NCBI GenBank assembly: GCA_910589165.1
Contig: CAJUSP010000002.1
Coordinates: 155,884 to 219,883 of the forward strand
Direction: 5' to 3'
Source of the DNA: an uncultured Adlercreutzia sp.
GTDB taxonomy: Bacteria; Actinomycetota; Coriobacteriia; Coriobacteriales; Eggerthellaceae
Length of the DNA: 64,000 bases
Numbering within the stretch: position 1 is the stretch's first letter; each line of letters opens with the position of its first letter. Below, in pieces: positions 27,001 through 42,000 of the stretch. The translations under genes and the position numbers were made by a program. Under the pieces are notes generated by a model. That model saw only the letters and a program-made list of their open reading frames with translations, was not told where the DNA came from and made no database searches.

Positions 27001-30000
27001 GCCACGTGCCGTTGTTGGCCCACACGCCCTGGGGCGTCAGGTTGCTCGAGGCCGTGTCGTAGTTGTAGGTGTTGTTCAGCGTGATCTGCTGGTCGCGCTC
27101 GCGGTCCTTGATAACGCCGTGGGCCGTGGAGTTGTTCTCGTAGTAGTTCTCGGTGTTGTCCGTGAGCGTGTAGCCGTTGTTCTCGGTCTGGATGCCGGTG
27201 TTGTAGCCGTAGCGCACCTTGTAGCCGGCAATCCAGGCCGTGTCGTAGGCCGAGTTGCGCGGCACCCAGGTGTAGGCGTAGGCGCCCGGGTAGTTGAACT
27301 GGCGCTCGTAGCCGTTCACAATGCGCCAGTTGTTGTTCGAGTACAGGGCCTTCTCGGCGCTCGTGAGGAACGTCGTGGGGGCGTAGTAGCGGCTGTAGTC
27401 GACATGGGCCGTGGAGATGGCGTTGTCGATGTAGTTCTGGAAGCGCGTCTCGGCGGCGGTGGTGCCGGCCTTGTACAGCTTGTTGTTCTGGCCCTTGTAG
27501 ATGTAGGGGCGGCCGAGGACCTGGTAGTCAGAGGTCTGCTGGCCGCTGCCGCGGTCGCCGTCGTAGGCGCGAGCGGTCTCGGCCGTGGAGTCGGCATCGC
27601 CGCCGTAGGGGCCCAGATCGATGGTGTAGCTCGTCACGAACTCGCCGTCGGGCAGGTTGATGGTCAGCGGCTGGTGGTCGCTGTACATGCCGTCGGCGAA
27701 CTCGTCGGTCTTCAGCTCAATCTTGGAAGCGGTCACCTTGCCGGAGGCGTCGGTGGGCTTCTTGGTGTAGGTGTACTCCGGCGCCTTGGCCCAGTTCACG
27801 GCATCCATGAAGTCGGGCGTGTAGTCGTAGGGGCGCTTGAAGTAGATGATGGCGTCGCCGTCTTTGTTCAGGCCCTTCGAGAACAGGTAGGTAAGGCCGG
27901 GCGAATTCGGCTCATTCACGCTCTCGCCCTTGCCGGCGTTCTCGCCGGTGATGGGCTCGAGGTTCTCGTCCACCATGGTCTCGGTGCCATCGGCGTTCAC
28001 AAGGTACATGTTGAACTCGCGAATGCGGATAGTACGGTAGACGGTGTGGCTCGTGGTGCCGCCGTCGGAGGTGGTGAAGTTGTAGGTGGTGCCGGCCTTC
28101 TTGGTCCAGCCGTTGTCGGTGGAGGCCGCCGCCTCTTCCTGGGTCTTGGGCGCCACGTAGTCGGCGTTCTTATCCCAGGCCGTGGTGCGCAGGGTGATGA
28201 ACACCTTGTCCATGTTGTCGGCACGCTCGGCGCGGGCGTAGTTGGTCACCGGGTTCAGGTGCGCCCACACGTTCGACGCCGTCATGGAGGCGATGGAGCT
28301 CTGCTTATCGCCGGTGTTCGCCGCGCTCGTGCGGAAGAACTTCAGGCCGGTGCCGAGGAAGCCGTAGTACTCCAAGTCCTGATCGGGGTAGATGGTGGGC
28401 AGCGAGTCGTTGATGCGGATGTTGTCCGCCGCCGAGATGTTGGTGCCCCAGGGCTTGTAGTCGTGGTCGGAGTAGGCGTTGTCGTTGTTGCCGGGCTCCC
28501 AGCGGTACAGCGACATGAAGTAGCCGTCGTCATCGGCGAAGATGCGCTGGTTGGAATGGTTCGCCGTGGTGGCGTAGCGGCCGTCCCAGCCCAGCGAGCC
28601 GGCATCGCGGGTCGCCGACTTCTGCACGAAGTTGCGGGACTCGTAGGTGATCACGCGCGAGCTCGTGCGCAGGTGGCGCATCTTGCCCTCGTCGAACTGA
28701 TAGAAGTGGTAGTGGTGGTGCCAGCCGTGGTAAGAACACCAGCCGCTCTTGCAGCACTGGCCCGAGCGGTGGAAGTTCTTGTAGCCCCAGGAACCGCGGC
28801 CGAGCTCGTCGTAGTAGAAGTTGAGCGACTCGGCGCCGGTGGCTCCCATGTTCGAGAACGAGGTGGCCACATCGCCGTAGATGTTGGACGCCGTCTTGCG
28901 GGTGCCGTCGTTGCCGTTGGCGCCGTCGGCGCGCTGGTTCGGGGAGTCGTAGCGCTGGGCCGCGGCGTGCACGTACTTCTCGCCGGAGTACTCGCCGCCG
29001 ATGGTCATGTTCATCGTGGTGGTAGAGGTCACCGTGTTGGCCGCGGTGGCGCTCGTGGCCTGGTCCGTGCGGATGAAGCGGCCGGTCACCTCGAAGGACA
29101 TGTTCTTCGTCCACTCGGCCGAGGAGGCGGCCAGGCTCTCGGAGAACCACTGGCCGTAGTCGGGCAGCTTCGGCAGGCCGTTGGCATCCAGCGTGCCCTG
29201 GTTGATGGTCACGTCGTAGGTGATCTGGGTCACGCGGAAGGTGGGCACGCCGTCGGCGTAGTCGTTGAAGGTGTCGCGGTAGGCGTAGGTGGGGTCGGTG
29301 CCGAAGTCGGGCGCGTGGTTAGCGTAGCTCGCCTTCGGGTTGCTCACCAGGTCCACGGCGTTGCCCTTGGCATCCACCACCTTCATGAGGTTCAGGCGGA
29401 AGAAGTAATTGCCCTGGTTGTCAATTTGGATGGAGGTGTTCTTGCCGCCGGCGTTGGCCTTGGCAAGCGAGGTGTAGTACTGCTCGCGAATGGTGTTGCC
29501 GTCGACCACCATGGTCTTGCCGTCGCTGTACTTCACCGTCACCTTGTCCAGGTAGGACAGGGCCTGCTGCTTGATCTTGATGTAGTAGGCGTCGAAGCCG
29601 TCGCCGGAGATGTCTTGGACCATCTCCAGGTGGGCGCCGGTGTTGTAGGTATAGCTGCCCACGGAGTTGAAGCGCGGGCTGCCCTCGGCCCAGTCGTAGC
29701 AGAAGTGGTTGCCGTAGTAGTTGGAGCCGCTGTGGTAGTGGTACTGGTCGTCGATGTTGCCGGCCTTGTCGCGGTAAGTGGCGTTGTCGTAGAAGCCGGT
29801 GCCGTACACCCAGCGGGAGTTCTTGTCGTAGTAGGACCAGTTGCTGTAGCAGCCCGGGCAGCGGGTGGCGTAGAAGTTCGAGTTGCCCTGCTCCATGAAG
29901 AACGTGGTCTCGGGCGCCACCGAGCTGGCCGCGGCGCGGGCCGGGCTCGGGTCGTAACCGGAATGCCAGTTCGGATGGTAGGTGATGTTGCCCAGGTTCG

Positions 30001-33000
30001 TCTGGGGCGTGGTATCTACCTGGCGGAAGTCCACGAGGAACGAGCCCTGGGACTTGTAGCCGATGGCCAGGTCGCCAGACGTCTCGTCGACGGACGAGCC
30101 CCAGCAGTCGGAATGACCGTAGTGGTGACCGTCGTTGGAGCCGGTGGAGTAGTTGGTGAAACGGGTCGACTGCGCGTCGCCCGTCAGGTACTTCGTGCTG
30201 TCGAGCTTGCTGGGCATGAGGTACCACGACGGGTAGGTGCCGTCGGCCAGGTTGGCGTCATAGCCGGCCGCCGCCGGGTCCTTCTTGGACCAGCTGGGGG
30301 TCAGCTGCACCTTCTTAGAGGTGGCGCCGGAGCCGTCGCCTGCGGTCTCGGGGCCCGAGGACACGATGAGGCGCGCACGCTTGATGTCGGTGGACACCTC
30401 GTCGCCGGTGACGACCTCTTCCACCTTCTCGCCGTTCACCTCGGTCACCTGCACGAGCCCGATGCACACGACGTGGTCCACGTCGATGGAGGCGTGGGCC
30501 TGGCGGTCCACCTGCTCGTCCACCTCGTAGCCGGCGGCCTCGAGCTTGGCACGGGCCTCGTCGGGCGTCAGGTTGACGCAGGCGTTGAACAGCTGGGCGC
30601 GGATATAGGCGTCGGTGGGGCCGTCGGACACGTAGATGCGGATGGCACCGCCCTCGAGGCCGTCCACGTAGTCGCCCTTGCGCTCGACGCGGATGACCAG
30701 ACCGGCGGCCACCTCGTTGCTGCGCTCGAGCACGATGTCGTTGTCGCGGTCGAGGGTGAAGTACTTCTTGGCCGGCGTCTCGGGTTCGGTGGGCGTCTCG
30801 GGCTCCCCTTCCCCGTCGCCGTCGCCCTCGTCGGGCACGATGGGATCAGTCGGCGACACGATCTCGCCGGGGGTCTCGCCCTCGTCGGGATCGGTCTCTT
30901 CGGGTTCGGGGGCCACCAACAGCGCGATGGTCTCCTCGAGGGTCTTGTTGCGGTAGTCGTTGCGCAGGCTGTCGGCCTCGATGTCGGCCGGGTGCTTGCC
31001 GTCGGACACGATGAGCTGCACCGTGGCGCCGTGGATAACCTCGGGCTTCGGCAGCACCTCGTACTTGTCGTCGGGGTTCTCGGGCTCGGTGACCACCTCG
31101 CCGTCGGCGGGCACGTAGTCGGGGCGGTACTGGGGCTTCAGCACGCCCTCGACGGCGGGCTCGGTCCAGCCCTCCTTCACGATCTTCAGATCGATGATAC
31201 GGCCGGCCTCCACGCTATTGCTGTACTGGTGCTCGGCCTCGGCCAGCTCGTAGCCGGCAGCCAGCAGCTTGGCGCGGGCGTCGGCCTCGGTCATGTAGGT
31301 CGTGGTGGTAACGCCGTCCTCGGTGGAAGTCACCGGGCGGAAGTCCTTGAACTCGTCGGGGCCGAGGGACACCACCACGGCGATGGTGCCCAGGCCGTCG
31401 GTGGCGTTGCCGGCCTCGTCGGTGCCGGGCTTCACATTGCCGTCGTCGTCGTAGGTGGGCATCGAGGTCTTCACCGCCGAGATGACGAGCCCCTTGGCCA
31501 CGGTGTCGCTGTACTCGTAGGTCACATCGGCGTCGCGGATGGCGTAGTCGTACTCGGCCACGGCGGCGCGGGCCTCCTCGAGGGTCTTGCCCACGGCCGA
31601 CTCGGCCTCGTCGATGACCACCTCGGGGCCCTTGGACACTTCCACGCGCACCACGGCCTTGGCCGTGTCGGTGGCCTCGCTCACCAGCGTCACGCTGATG
31701 ACGTCGCCCTCGGGCACGCCGGCAACCTTCTTGTACAGCTGACGACCCGAGGAGATGGCCTCGGACTTGTTGTCGACCTTCTTGTAGCTCTCGTTGCCGT
31801 TGGCGTCGAGCACCGGCTCGTCGTTGGCGTCGACGACCACCTCGTACAGGTCGATGACGCTCGTGTCCTCGGTGCCATCGAGGGGCTCGTAGCGGTCGTT
31901 GGAGGTGCTGTACACCAAATCGATGGTGTACTTCGAATCGCGCAGGCGCCACTTGGCCGTCTTCTTCTCCTCGTCGGAGGCGCTGTCCATGGCGGCATCG
32001 GAGTTGAACCAGTAGCCGAGCACCTTGGCATCGTTGTCGTCGGGCAGCGGATGCTCCTCCACCACAACGCTGTCATAGGCGCCGTCGTCGCCCTTCACGT
32101 ACAGCGTCGTGCCCGCCACGCCCTCGGAGCCGTTCTGGGTGGCCAGCTCGGTGCCCGGGGCGATGGCAATGTAGCCGTCGCTTACGGCGTCGGCGCTGAA
32201 GGAATAGAAGGTGACGCCCTCGGCCGGGGCAAGCTCCGCCTGGTCGTCGGCCTCGGCGGCGCGGTAGCCCAGGCCTTCCTCGGTGGCCATGATGATCACC
32301 TTGGTGTAGCTGCCGTCCTCGGCCTTGATGTACACATCGGGCACGTTCACCGGCTCCGGCTCGGGCTCGGGTTCGGGGGTTTCCTCTCCCCCGCCTTCGC
32401 CTTCGTCGCCGCCCTCGCCCTCGTCCGGGTCGGTGGGCTCGGAAGGCGCCGGGGTCACATAGGCGCCCAGGTTGTCCGTGGCAATGACGGCGTAGCCGTC
32501 GGCCACGGCATCCTCGTCGAAACGGTAGAACGTGGTGCCCTCGGCAGCCGCGTCCTCCTCCAGCTCGTAGGTAGCGCCCACCAGCTGCTCGAAGAGGCTC
32601 TTGTTCTCGTTCTCGTCGTTCTTGTCCTCAACGGCCTCGCCGGAATCGACGTCGGCATAGGCCGAGCGGGACACGGCGTCGTAGTACATCTTCGAAACGA
32701 AGATGAGCGAGCGGTCGTAGCGAGTGGTGGTGTAGTTGTCGTCCGTGGCGTTCAGCACCGCGTCGCCGTTGGCGGCACGGTTGGCCAGCTTGCCATTGGC
32801 GGTGAGGATGGTGCCGTTGGTGCTGGTGCCGAAGTTGGGCAGGTCTAGGGGCAGCTCGCGGAACGAGTCTAAATGATTATATGTTTGTACCGTTATGACA
32901 CGCTGGGTCTCGAAGTTGCTGTCGGTGTAGCCGCGCAGGAAGATGTTCTGCTTGTCGATGGAGCCGGCCGTGCCCGCCATATCCTCGGCCATGTCCTTCC

Positions 33001-36000
33001 AGGAGTACAGCTGGAACATCGTGGGAACCTCGATGCCCATGTCGTACACCTGCTGCTCGGTCAGGTAGAAGCTGCCGTCCATCTGCAGCGGAATGCGCAG
33101 GCGGTTGTTGTCGATGCCGGTCGGGTCGAAGTCGTGGGCCTTCAGCTCGGCCTTCTGGGCGGCGGTCAGCGTGGCCGACGTCTTGCCGCGGGCCTGGATG
33201 CTGTTGCCCGTGGAGTACTCCAGCTCGAAGCCGGCCAGACGGCCGTTGCTGTAGTAGGGCCACAGCACGATCTTCTTCGTGGTCTGCTTCGGGTCGGAGG
33301 AATAGGTCTTGGCAGAGGTCACCTGGCTGGGCGAGTAGCCGAAGATGCGGATCTTGCCCACCTTGTCGTCGGGGAAGCACTTCAGGTAGTTGCGCGAGAT
33401 GGAGTAATCCACCGGATGGAAGCCGGTGTACACGCCGCGCTTGCCGTTGCCGGAATTCGCCACGCCCGGACCGTTGGTGGTGCTCGCCTTCTCGGCGTAC
33501 ACGTACTCGAACTGGATGGGGAACGTGATGTTCACGTCGGTGTCGTCCAGCTTCGAGACGGCGCTCTCGTTCTTGAGCGTCGCCCAGAAGTTGAAGGTCT
33601 TGGCGTAGGGCACCGTCACCTCGGTGCGGTTGCCGTCGGAGGCGTAGCTCGTGGAATCGGAAACCGAGGTGTTGGTGTAGTTGTTCACGTCGCCGTAGCG
33701 CACGTAGGAGTGGACCTCCATGTAGGGGCGCGCCACCGAGATGCCGGCACACTTGCGCACGGTATCGTAGAGGTACGAGGTGGAGTTCACCTGGGGCTGA
33801 TCGGTGGTAGCGGAGTTGATGGTGGTCTTGTCCTCCCACAGCGTAGGCGTGCCGCCCATGTTCTGTACCTGGTTGGCGGAAGCCATGCCGCGGGAGTCGT
33901 AGGCGCCCTTCTGCTTCAGGAACAGGCGCGCGTGCAGGGTCTGGTTGTGCGGGTAGTTCCAGCGGTAGTAGTAGGTGGAACCGGAGGTGCTGTAGTGGGT
34001 CCAGTAGTTGTTCACGCAGGGGGTGAGGGTGGCCTTGCTGGAAATGCCGTTCAGCGAGCCGCCCACGACCGCGCTCGTGTTCAGGGGCGCGGTGTTGCCC
34101 ACGGAGTTGTACCAGTCGGTCTTGCCCGTGGCGGTAACCACCAGCTCGCCTTCGGCATCGGAGGCATGGGAGGCATTGTTGTTGCCCGAGGTGCAGGCCA
34201 CCGAGCCCGAGCTCCAGGACGAGGCGCCCTCGTAGTACACGTTGTTGCCGTTGGCGTCCTTCACGTTCTGCACGCCGGGGCGCCAAGAGGGCTCCAGCGA
34301 GTCGTACTGGAAGTCGACCTGGTACAGGTAGCAGTCGGCCACGGTGTAGGCCGTGGTGTTCTGGTAGATGGTGCCGGTGTAGTTGGCAGAAGTGTAGGCC
34401 GTCGTGGAGCCGGCGATGGTGGGCACCGTGGTGGTGGCGTTGTAGCCGCTGGTCAGCGAGTTGGCCGCCGTCGTGCCGGGCTGGGTGGCCACCAGGCCCG
34501 CGAAGCTCACCGTCTGGTCGTCGTTGTTCGGAATCTTGTTCACCACGGTGCTGCCCCAGATGGTGTCCAGGTTCAGCGTGGTGGCGTCGCCCTCATTCCC
34601 CAGAAGCGAGGAGTCGGCGGGAATCTTGATGGTGAACTTCTCGCCGTTGGGCTGGTAGAAGTTCAGGTCCACCGACTTCAGCGAGCCCATGGTCTTCAGC
34701 GCCGTGCCCACTTCCAGGGTCTTGGTCTTGAAGCCGCGCACCACGCCGCGGTAGCCGTAGTAGTTGTTCGTGTCCAGGTCGGCGGAGTTGCCGTTGTTGG
34801 CCTCGGCGTAGCCGGGGGCCAGCATCATCTTCGTCTTCATGGACACGCTCTCGATGCGCATGGAGAGCGTGGCCGCATCGGAACGGGCGCGGCTGGCGTT
34901 GCGCAGGGTGAAGGTGTAGCCGGCGCCGTCGGCCTTGTTGGCCACGGTCACCGTAGCGGAGTTGCTGGACACGGTAGAGTTGTCCACGTACTCCGGCGTC
35001 TTCGAGGACACTGCCGTGCCGGCCGACGGGCGGCTCGCCGCCGCCTTGAAGGCCGTGGCCTCCGAGGCGCCCAGATACTGGTCCACCACGAGGGTCTTCG
35101 TGGAGGAGCGGTCGATGTTGCCGTAGAAGCTCGACAGCGGGAAGTAGTACATAGTCGAGGACATGCGGTTGTTGTAGGACGTGTTCACCTGGGCCACCGA
35201 CGAGGGGGTGCCATGGGTGCGCACATCGCCGTAGATGCGGGCGGTAAGGGTGGTGTTCAGGCCCTTCTTCGCCGCGGTGAGGCCGTCCTCGGGGTAGCTC
35301 TCGTACAGCTCGGCGGCCATGGAGTTGTACAGCAGGCGCACGTTATGGATGGCCTTGAAATCGACGTTGCCGTTAGCGTCGGTGCGCAGGGTGATGTTGG
35401 CACCCTCGTCGATGAGCGCCTGCAGGCCCGCCAGCGTCAGCGGCAGGTGCGCCGTGGCCTCGTCAGCCGAGGAGTTGCCCGTGCCGGCCAGGGTGGTGAA
35501 GTCGATGGAGGAGCCGCCGTTCTTCGCCAAAAGCTCGATGGTGGCGTCGTCCATGGTCACCACGGCCACCGGGTGCACGCGGGACACCTCGGTGACGCCC
35601 TTCACAGTGACCACATCGCCGTTCGTAGCGTCCACCGAGGTGGTGGAGCCGTCGGTGTTGGTCACCGACGAGGCGTGGGGCACCGTGGTGTCGGAGCCGT
35701 AGAGCCACAGCTGGCTGATGGTGCCGGCGCGGTTGGTCCACTTGGTGCCCGTGGCATCCTGCGTGGCCGGCAGCTTGGTGCGGTAGGAGTCGGTGGCGCT
35801 GTAGCGGTAGTAGCCGTCGATCTGCAGCTCGTCGGCAATGAAGCCGCGGGCCTGCTCGACGATGCTGCTGCTATCGATGGACGAGGTGCCGTTGGCGTTG
35901 GTCTTCACCTTCATGTGGGACACGCCGTTGATGGCCAGGTCCAGGTAACCGTTCTCGGCGGTGGACTTCGAATGGTTCGTGAGGATGTACTCGTACCAGG

Positions 36001-39000
36001 CGTCCTCGCGCGGGTTGTCGGTGCTGTTGAAGGCCGGGGTGGCGTGAATCTGGCCCACCTTCCAACCGTTGCCCTGGCCGTTGCCGTAGTCGAGGTAGCG
36101 GTAGTCGCCCTCGCCCCAGCGGTAGGGCACGTTGGTGATGGTGCGCGACAGGCGCCCGTCAATGGTCTGGGTGTTGGTGAGCGGACGGTGGGTCGTTTGG
36201 TTCACCTCGATGTTGCTCTCCCCCGTCTCGCCGCCGGTCCAGTTGAAGTAGGTCTGCAGCTCAGGCTCGGCCGTCAGCGGGTTCATCTTGGCGTAGTCGC
36301 CGTCGATGGTGCGGGTAAGGGCGTTGCGGTTCCAGCTCTCGGTTTTGTACTCGGTGGAGAACTCGCCGTTCAGGCTCATGACCGTGGCGCGGGTGGGCAC
36401 GCCGTGCATCTCGATGACGGCGGTCTCGGCCTTGCTGGCGTCCGACGCCGTCACGTTGGCGGCGAAGCCGGGCAGGTGGAACACCACGCGGGTAACGTAC
36501 AGCTCGTTCACGCCGTTGTGGGCCCAGGCGGTGCTCGGAATGGAGATGACCCAGCGGCCGTTCACCTTCTGCACGTAGTCGGCCAGGTAGATGGGCTCGT
36601 ACACGGGGCGGGTGGTGGTCTCGCCGGTGTCCTCGTCGGTCACCGTCTCGGTGTACATCTCGGTGATGGGCACCGTGGGGCTCTTCACCGTGGTGATGGT
36701 CTCGTCGGCGTAGGTGCCGTTGCCCTGCATGCGGCGCACCTGGCGCGTCTCGCGGTAGGCAGCGTCGGTGTCGCTCTCGCCGAGGCCCACGGCGTAGATG
36801 TCCACCGTGTAGCCGGCGAGCATGGCCTTGATCTCGTCCTCGGTAAGGGCGTTGGTCTTCGCGGCGTTAGCCGTAGGCGCGATGAACTTGCCCGCGCCCA
36901 GCTGCTCGAAGCCGGCGATGCCGTCGGCCGGGGCGCCGTGCTCCTTCTCGTAGATCTTGCCGGCAAGGATGGCATCCATGGCCGGAGCGTTAATGTAGAG
37001 GGTCTTCGGCTCGAAGCCGCGCCAGGAACCGTCGACGAGCTCGCCGTAAATCTGGCTGCCGCCGTCGTAGTTGTCGCGGTAGTTGCTGGTGGCGCCGGCC
37101 GGGGTGCGGTTGCCCCACGAGCCACGGTCGTTGTCGAGCACGCCACCACCAGATACCTCGGGCGACACATTGGCCGCATAGGAGGTACCCAGGGTCACGC
37201 GGGCGGAGTCCATGGCGTAGTTCGAGTTGTTGAACAGCGGGAAGCGCCAGCCGGAGTTCATGGAGCCCATAAGAGTGTCGATGGTGGCATCCGGCGTGGC
37301 GTCGTTGGACCATTCCATGTTGCTGGTCAGGTCGCCCGCGTTCTCGGCGTACAGGAAGGTGCGCGAGCCGATCTGCGGCTTGATGGGGTCTACCTCGGCC
37401 ACGATGGTGGCGGAATCGGAGATATCCATGCCGTTGGAGCGGGCCACGTTGGTGCTGTAGCCGGCATAGCGCGAGGAGCCCAGGCTCTTGTAGCTGTAGG
37501 GCGCGTTGCCATTCTTATCGGTGGCCTTGGCCTGCTTGATGTTGTCGTTGTAGATGAGGCTGCCCCAGTGGCCGTACATGTCGGTGTTGTGATCCCAGGT
37601 GCCGGTGCGGCCGGGCACGATGGTGGACAAGTGCCCCTTGCCGGCCCAGTCGGTCGTGGTGTCGTAGCACGTGTTGAACGTAGAAGTCAGCGTGATGTTC
37701 TTCTGCGAGGTGTCGGTGCGGCCGAGCACGTCGATAACCGCATCGTCGTCCTCGTGGACCGATTTGTTGAAGTGGTACACGTCCATGCGGAACACCGAGA
37801 AGTAGCCGTCGCCCCACACCGTGGAGGGAATAACCAGGTTGCCCTCGGCGGTGTACTGCGCGCCGGCCTTCATAAGCTGCTCCAAGGTGAACACATAGGT
37901 CACCTTCGGCTGGCCGTTCTCCATCTCGGTGGTCACCGTGGCGCCGGTGGCGCTGTCGGTGACCGTGCCCTCTACGAAGGCACTGCTGTCCGCGGGCGTG
38001 CCGGCGTTATCGCCGGCGTCTCCGTCGGCATCGCCGTCGTCACTCCCCTCGCCCGCATCAGTGTCGCCGCCCTCGGGGGCCGCGGGCACCACGGTGTTGC
38101 CCTTCTTCGTGGAAGGATAGGTGACGATGCGGATGGTCTTGATGGCGTTGCCCTTCACCTTGTTGGCATCAAGCCCGTTGCCGGTCATGGCAGCGGCGTG
38201 CCAGGTGGCGTTGTCCCACGTGGCCGGATCCCAGGTGACGGCGTCGATGAGGCCCGAAGACAAGCTGATGTACTTCGCATCGAAGCTGCGGAAGTCGTTG
38301 TCGTAGTCGGCCTCCTCGCCGGCGGGCACCGCGTCAGCGGGCATGGCACCCACCTGGATGTAGCTGTCGAACATCTCGTAGTCGCGGTCGTAGACGTTGT
38401 TGTCCAGCTGCCACTTGGAGTTGTCGGAGTTGTTGGAGCGGGCCACCGTGGGGTTGGCGTAGTTCGTGTAGGTGAAGCGCCAGCCCGCGCCGTAGTAGCG
38501 CAGCCACGCCGTGGTGGTGTCGTTCAGGCTGCCGGCAGCGATAGCGCCCAGGGGGCTCGCGCCGTCCACGAAGTACGACTTCGCCTTCACCTTCTGGGAG
38601 GAGGCGGGCATCTGGGCGTACAGATCGCCGTAGTCGGTGGAGCGGGTCAGCTCGGAGTACTTATTGGTGTTGTAGGTACCGTGAAGGGTGCTGCCCTCGG
38701 TACCCTGGTTGTTGTCCTGGTACAGGTTGTTCCAGTTCGCGAAACCGTAGGTGGTGCGGAAGTCGGTGGACATACGCACCTGGTCGTAGTAGCGGTCCCA
38801 CCACTGGGTGACCGACGGACCGTCGTCGGCCTCCCACCCGTGGTTCACGCACCAGGTGTCGGTGACGGTGCGCTTCTTGTTGGCATCGGGCGAGTCGATG
38901 GTGTAGCCGAAGAAGTCCACATAGGCCTCGTCGCCGTTGATCTTCTTGTAGTCCTTGTAGGCCTCCTGCTTCGACTGCTCGCGGGTGAGGTCGTTCTGGA

Positions 39001-42000
39001 ACCAGTTGTACTTAATGGTCACGCCGGCCAAGTCGCCGCCGGTCCACATGGTGGGGTCGAGCATAACGTCGCCGTCGTCGGTGAGCACGATACCGGGGTT
39101 GGCGGCCTCCTCGTAGGTGATGTTGCCGTCGGCGTCGGTCACATACAGCGGGTTGCCGGCGGCGTCCTTCACGATATCGCCGTTCTCGTCGCGCTGGTAC
39201 ACGGGCACCACATGCTTGCCCTGGAACCAGGCGTTCACCTGCTCGGCGGTGTAGGTGGTGGTGAACAGCGTCGAAGCCGACGTGGAGTTCCACGCGGTGC
39301 CCACCTGGGCGAGCGCGCGGGCGTCGCGGGCGTACCAGCTGAGGGTGATGGAATCGATGCCGCTCACCTTGACGGTGCTGCCGTCATCGGCCACCACGTC
39401 GTGCACGCCGGAGTCGTACATGCGCTTGGAAAGCGACAGGCGCGTGGTACGGAAGCCGACGTTCTCAAGGAGCATGGGGGCATCAGCGCTGGCGATGGGC
39501 GTAATCTTGCCCAGGGTGACGAGCGCGCCGTGGTCAAGCGCGTAGCGCGACTTGTTGCCGATAAGGGCGCGGTAGCCCACGGCCTCGTCGCGCCAGTAGG
39601 CGCGGGGCTGGGTGCCCCAGTTGTAGTTCGTGCGCTGCGAGACGCCCACGTTGTTCGGGTTGTCCACACCGGTCTTCTGCGGGGTCTCGTACTTGGTCAG
39701 GGAGCCGAAGGCCTTGTTGGCGGTGTCGGCGTCCTTGTAGGAGTACATGGCAATGACCGGGCGCGTCGGCGGCAGGGCGATGTTCAGCTTGCTCGAGGTC
39801 GTGTAGGTGTAGGGAGCGTTGCCACCCATAGAATCAGCCTTGCTGAACGCCTGGGTGCGGTACGAACCGCCCGGGGTCTGCCAGGCGCCGTTCACCCACG
39901 TGCCGCCCGTGGGCGCCCAGTAGGTGTACTGGCCCAGGTAGGTGCTGAAGGTGTTGTAGGCGCCGATGGAGTACGGCCCCTGGTAGCCGGCCGAGCTCAG
40001 CGGGCTCGTGGCGGCGCTGTAGGTGTAGTTCTGGTAGTAGACGTTGCCCTTCCAGGACTCGCCGAACGCGCCGCTCGTAGCCATGACCAGGGTGCCGTGG
40101 TTGCTGCAGTTGTCGTGATCGCTCGCCTGCTTGTTGTTATGGTTCCACCAGGTGGTCAGCCAGTCGGTGCGCAGGGTGGAGTACATGTTCCAGTCGACCC
40201 AGCGGTAGGTGCCCTCGCCCCAGTACTCGACGTAGGCGCGGTCGTAGTCGGCCAGCTTGTCGGCGGCAAAGGCCGTGCGGCTCTTGAAGTCGCGCAGGTG
40301 CATTTCCAGGTTACGGAAGTAGTGGCCGCCCCAGAAGTCGGCGTTCAAAATGACGTCGCCGTCGGCCTGGCGGTAGGCCAGCACGTTGCCGTCGGCGTCG
40401 GTCACCTTGGCGGTCATCGTGCTGTCGCCGGTGACAATCTCCGCCGCGACCACACCGGGCACCTCGGCGAAGATGGGCACCATAACCGGCGTGGTGCCAT
40501 CAGCCTCGAAGACCGGGTCGCCGTTGGCGTCCACCTGCTGGCGCTGCAGCTCGGCGGTGGTGGTGGCCGAGGCCAGGGCGATCAAGTCCTCGCCCTTCAG
40601 GGTAAGGGTCTCATCGACACCGGCCAGGGTGTTGTCCGGGTTCGCCGGGTCGATGCGGTAGGGCGTGTAGCTGAGCGTCACGTCCTTCACGCGGACGATG
40701 CCGTACTTGTCCACGTTCAGCAGCTGCTGGGTGAAGGCGATCTTCCTCGTGGTGAAGTTCACGTAGGCGCGCTCGGTCTTGCCCGCCTTCACTTCCTCGT
40801 TGTCCTTGTTGTCCACGTAGGGGATCTTCTTCGTGGCGAAGTAGCCCTTCTGCATGGTGTAGTGGCCGTCGGTAGAGCGCAGGTTCGCGCCCGCCACGTC
40901 GTTCTGGTTGTGGTTCGTCAGCGTGAAGCGGTAGCCCGAGCCCTCGTCCTCGTAGTAGCCGGTGGTGGTGCCCTTCTTCACGAGGGCGCCGCCGAGCGAG
41001 GACTCCTGGACCGTGCCGTCGGTGTAGTCGTCGTAGCCGGTCTCGGAGGTAACGTCGTCGGAGCGCATGAAGGTCTCGGCCTTGATGGTCTCGTTCACCT
41101 CGTAGGGGCGGCCCATAATCCAGGCCGTGGCGGCGCCGGCAGCGCCGTTGTGGTAGGCATTGGCTCCCTTCCAATAGGGATACCAGCTGGCCACGCAGCG
41201 CTTGAACTGCGGCATGTTCTGCTTGTAGTAGTTGGGGTCGTTCCGCCTCTTAGCCTCGGCCACAATACTCGCGCCCGGGTACGTCATGAACTGAACGAAG
41301 TCGCCCACACGAGTGTAGCCCTCGCCGTAGGCCGAGGGAGTGCGAGAGTTGTAGGCCCACACGTTCGGCCACGAGCCCCAGCCGTAGCCGGCCACGTTGG
41401 TGCCGTAGGGGCGGCTCGGCTCATCGCGGTCGTAGTGCCAGCCGTTGTAGTCGTAGGTGCAGCCGAACCAGGCGGAAAGCGGCATATCGCGCACGTTGTC
41501 GGCGTAGCCCCACAGGTCGACGTAGGCGGTGTTGTCGGTAGCGGTACCCTCAGCGTTGTAGCCGGTGTTGGGGTTCACCTTGTTGAATTTCACCACAACG
41601 TTGGTAACGTAGCCCTCGCCCCACTCGGACCAGGGGATGATGAGATTGCCGTTGCTCAGGTAGGCACTCGTCATCTTCTGCGGATCCTTGTCGTCACCGC
41701 TCTTGCCGTCGCGGTCGGTGCTGCCGATAAGGTAGCTGTAGGGCAGCGAAACCACCTGCTTGTTCGGCGCGGCCAAGGGCTTCGTGGCCGTGCTCGTCTT
41801 CGGGAAGTAGGTGACCTCAACGCGGCTGATATCAGAGTTCTGCTCGAGCCCCTTGGAGATGACGATGTCCTTGGTCTGGAAGCCGCGCACCACGTTGGCG
41901 TACTCTTCCACGTCGTCGGTGCCGGGGATGACCTCCCACGACACTTCGGTACCCTGCGGCGTGGCCGTCGGGTACTTCTGACCGGCGTTGGAGGGGTTCA

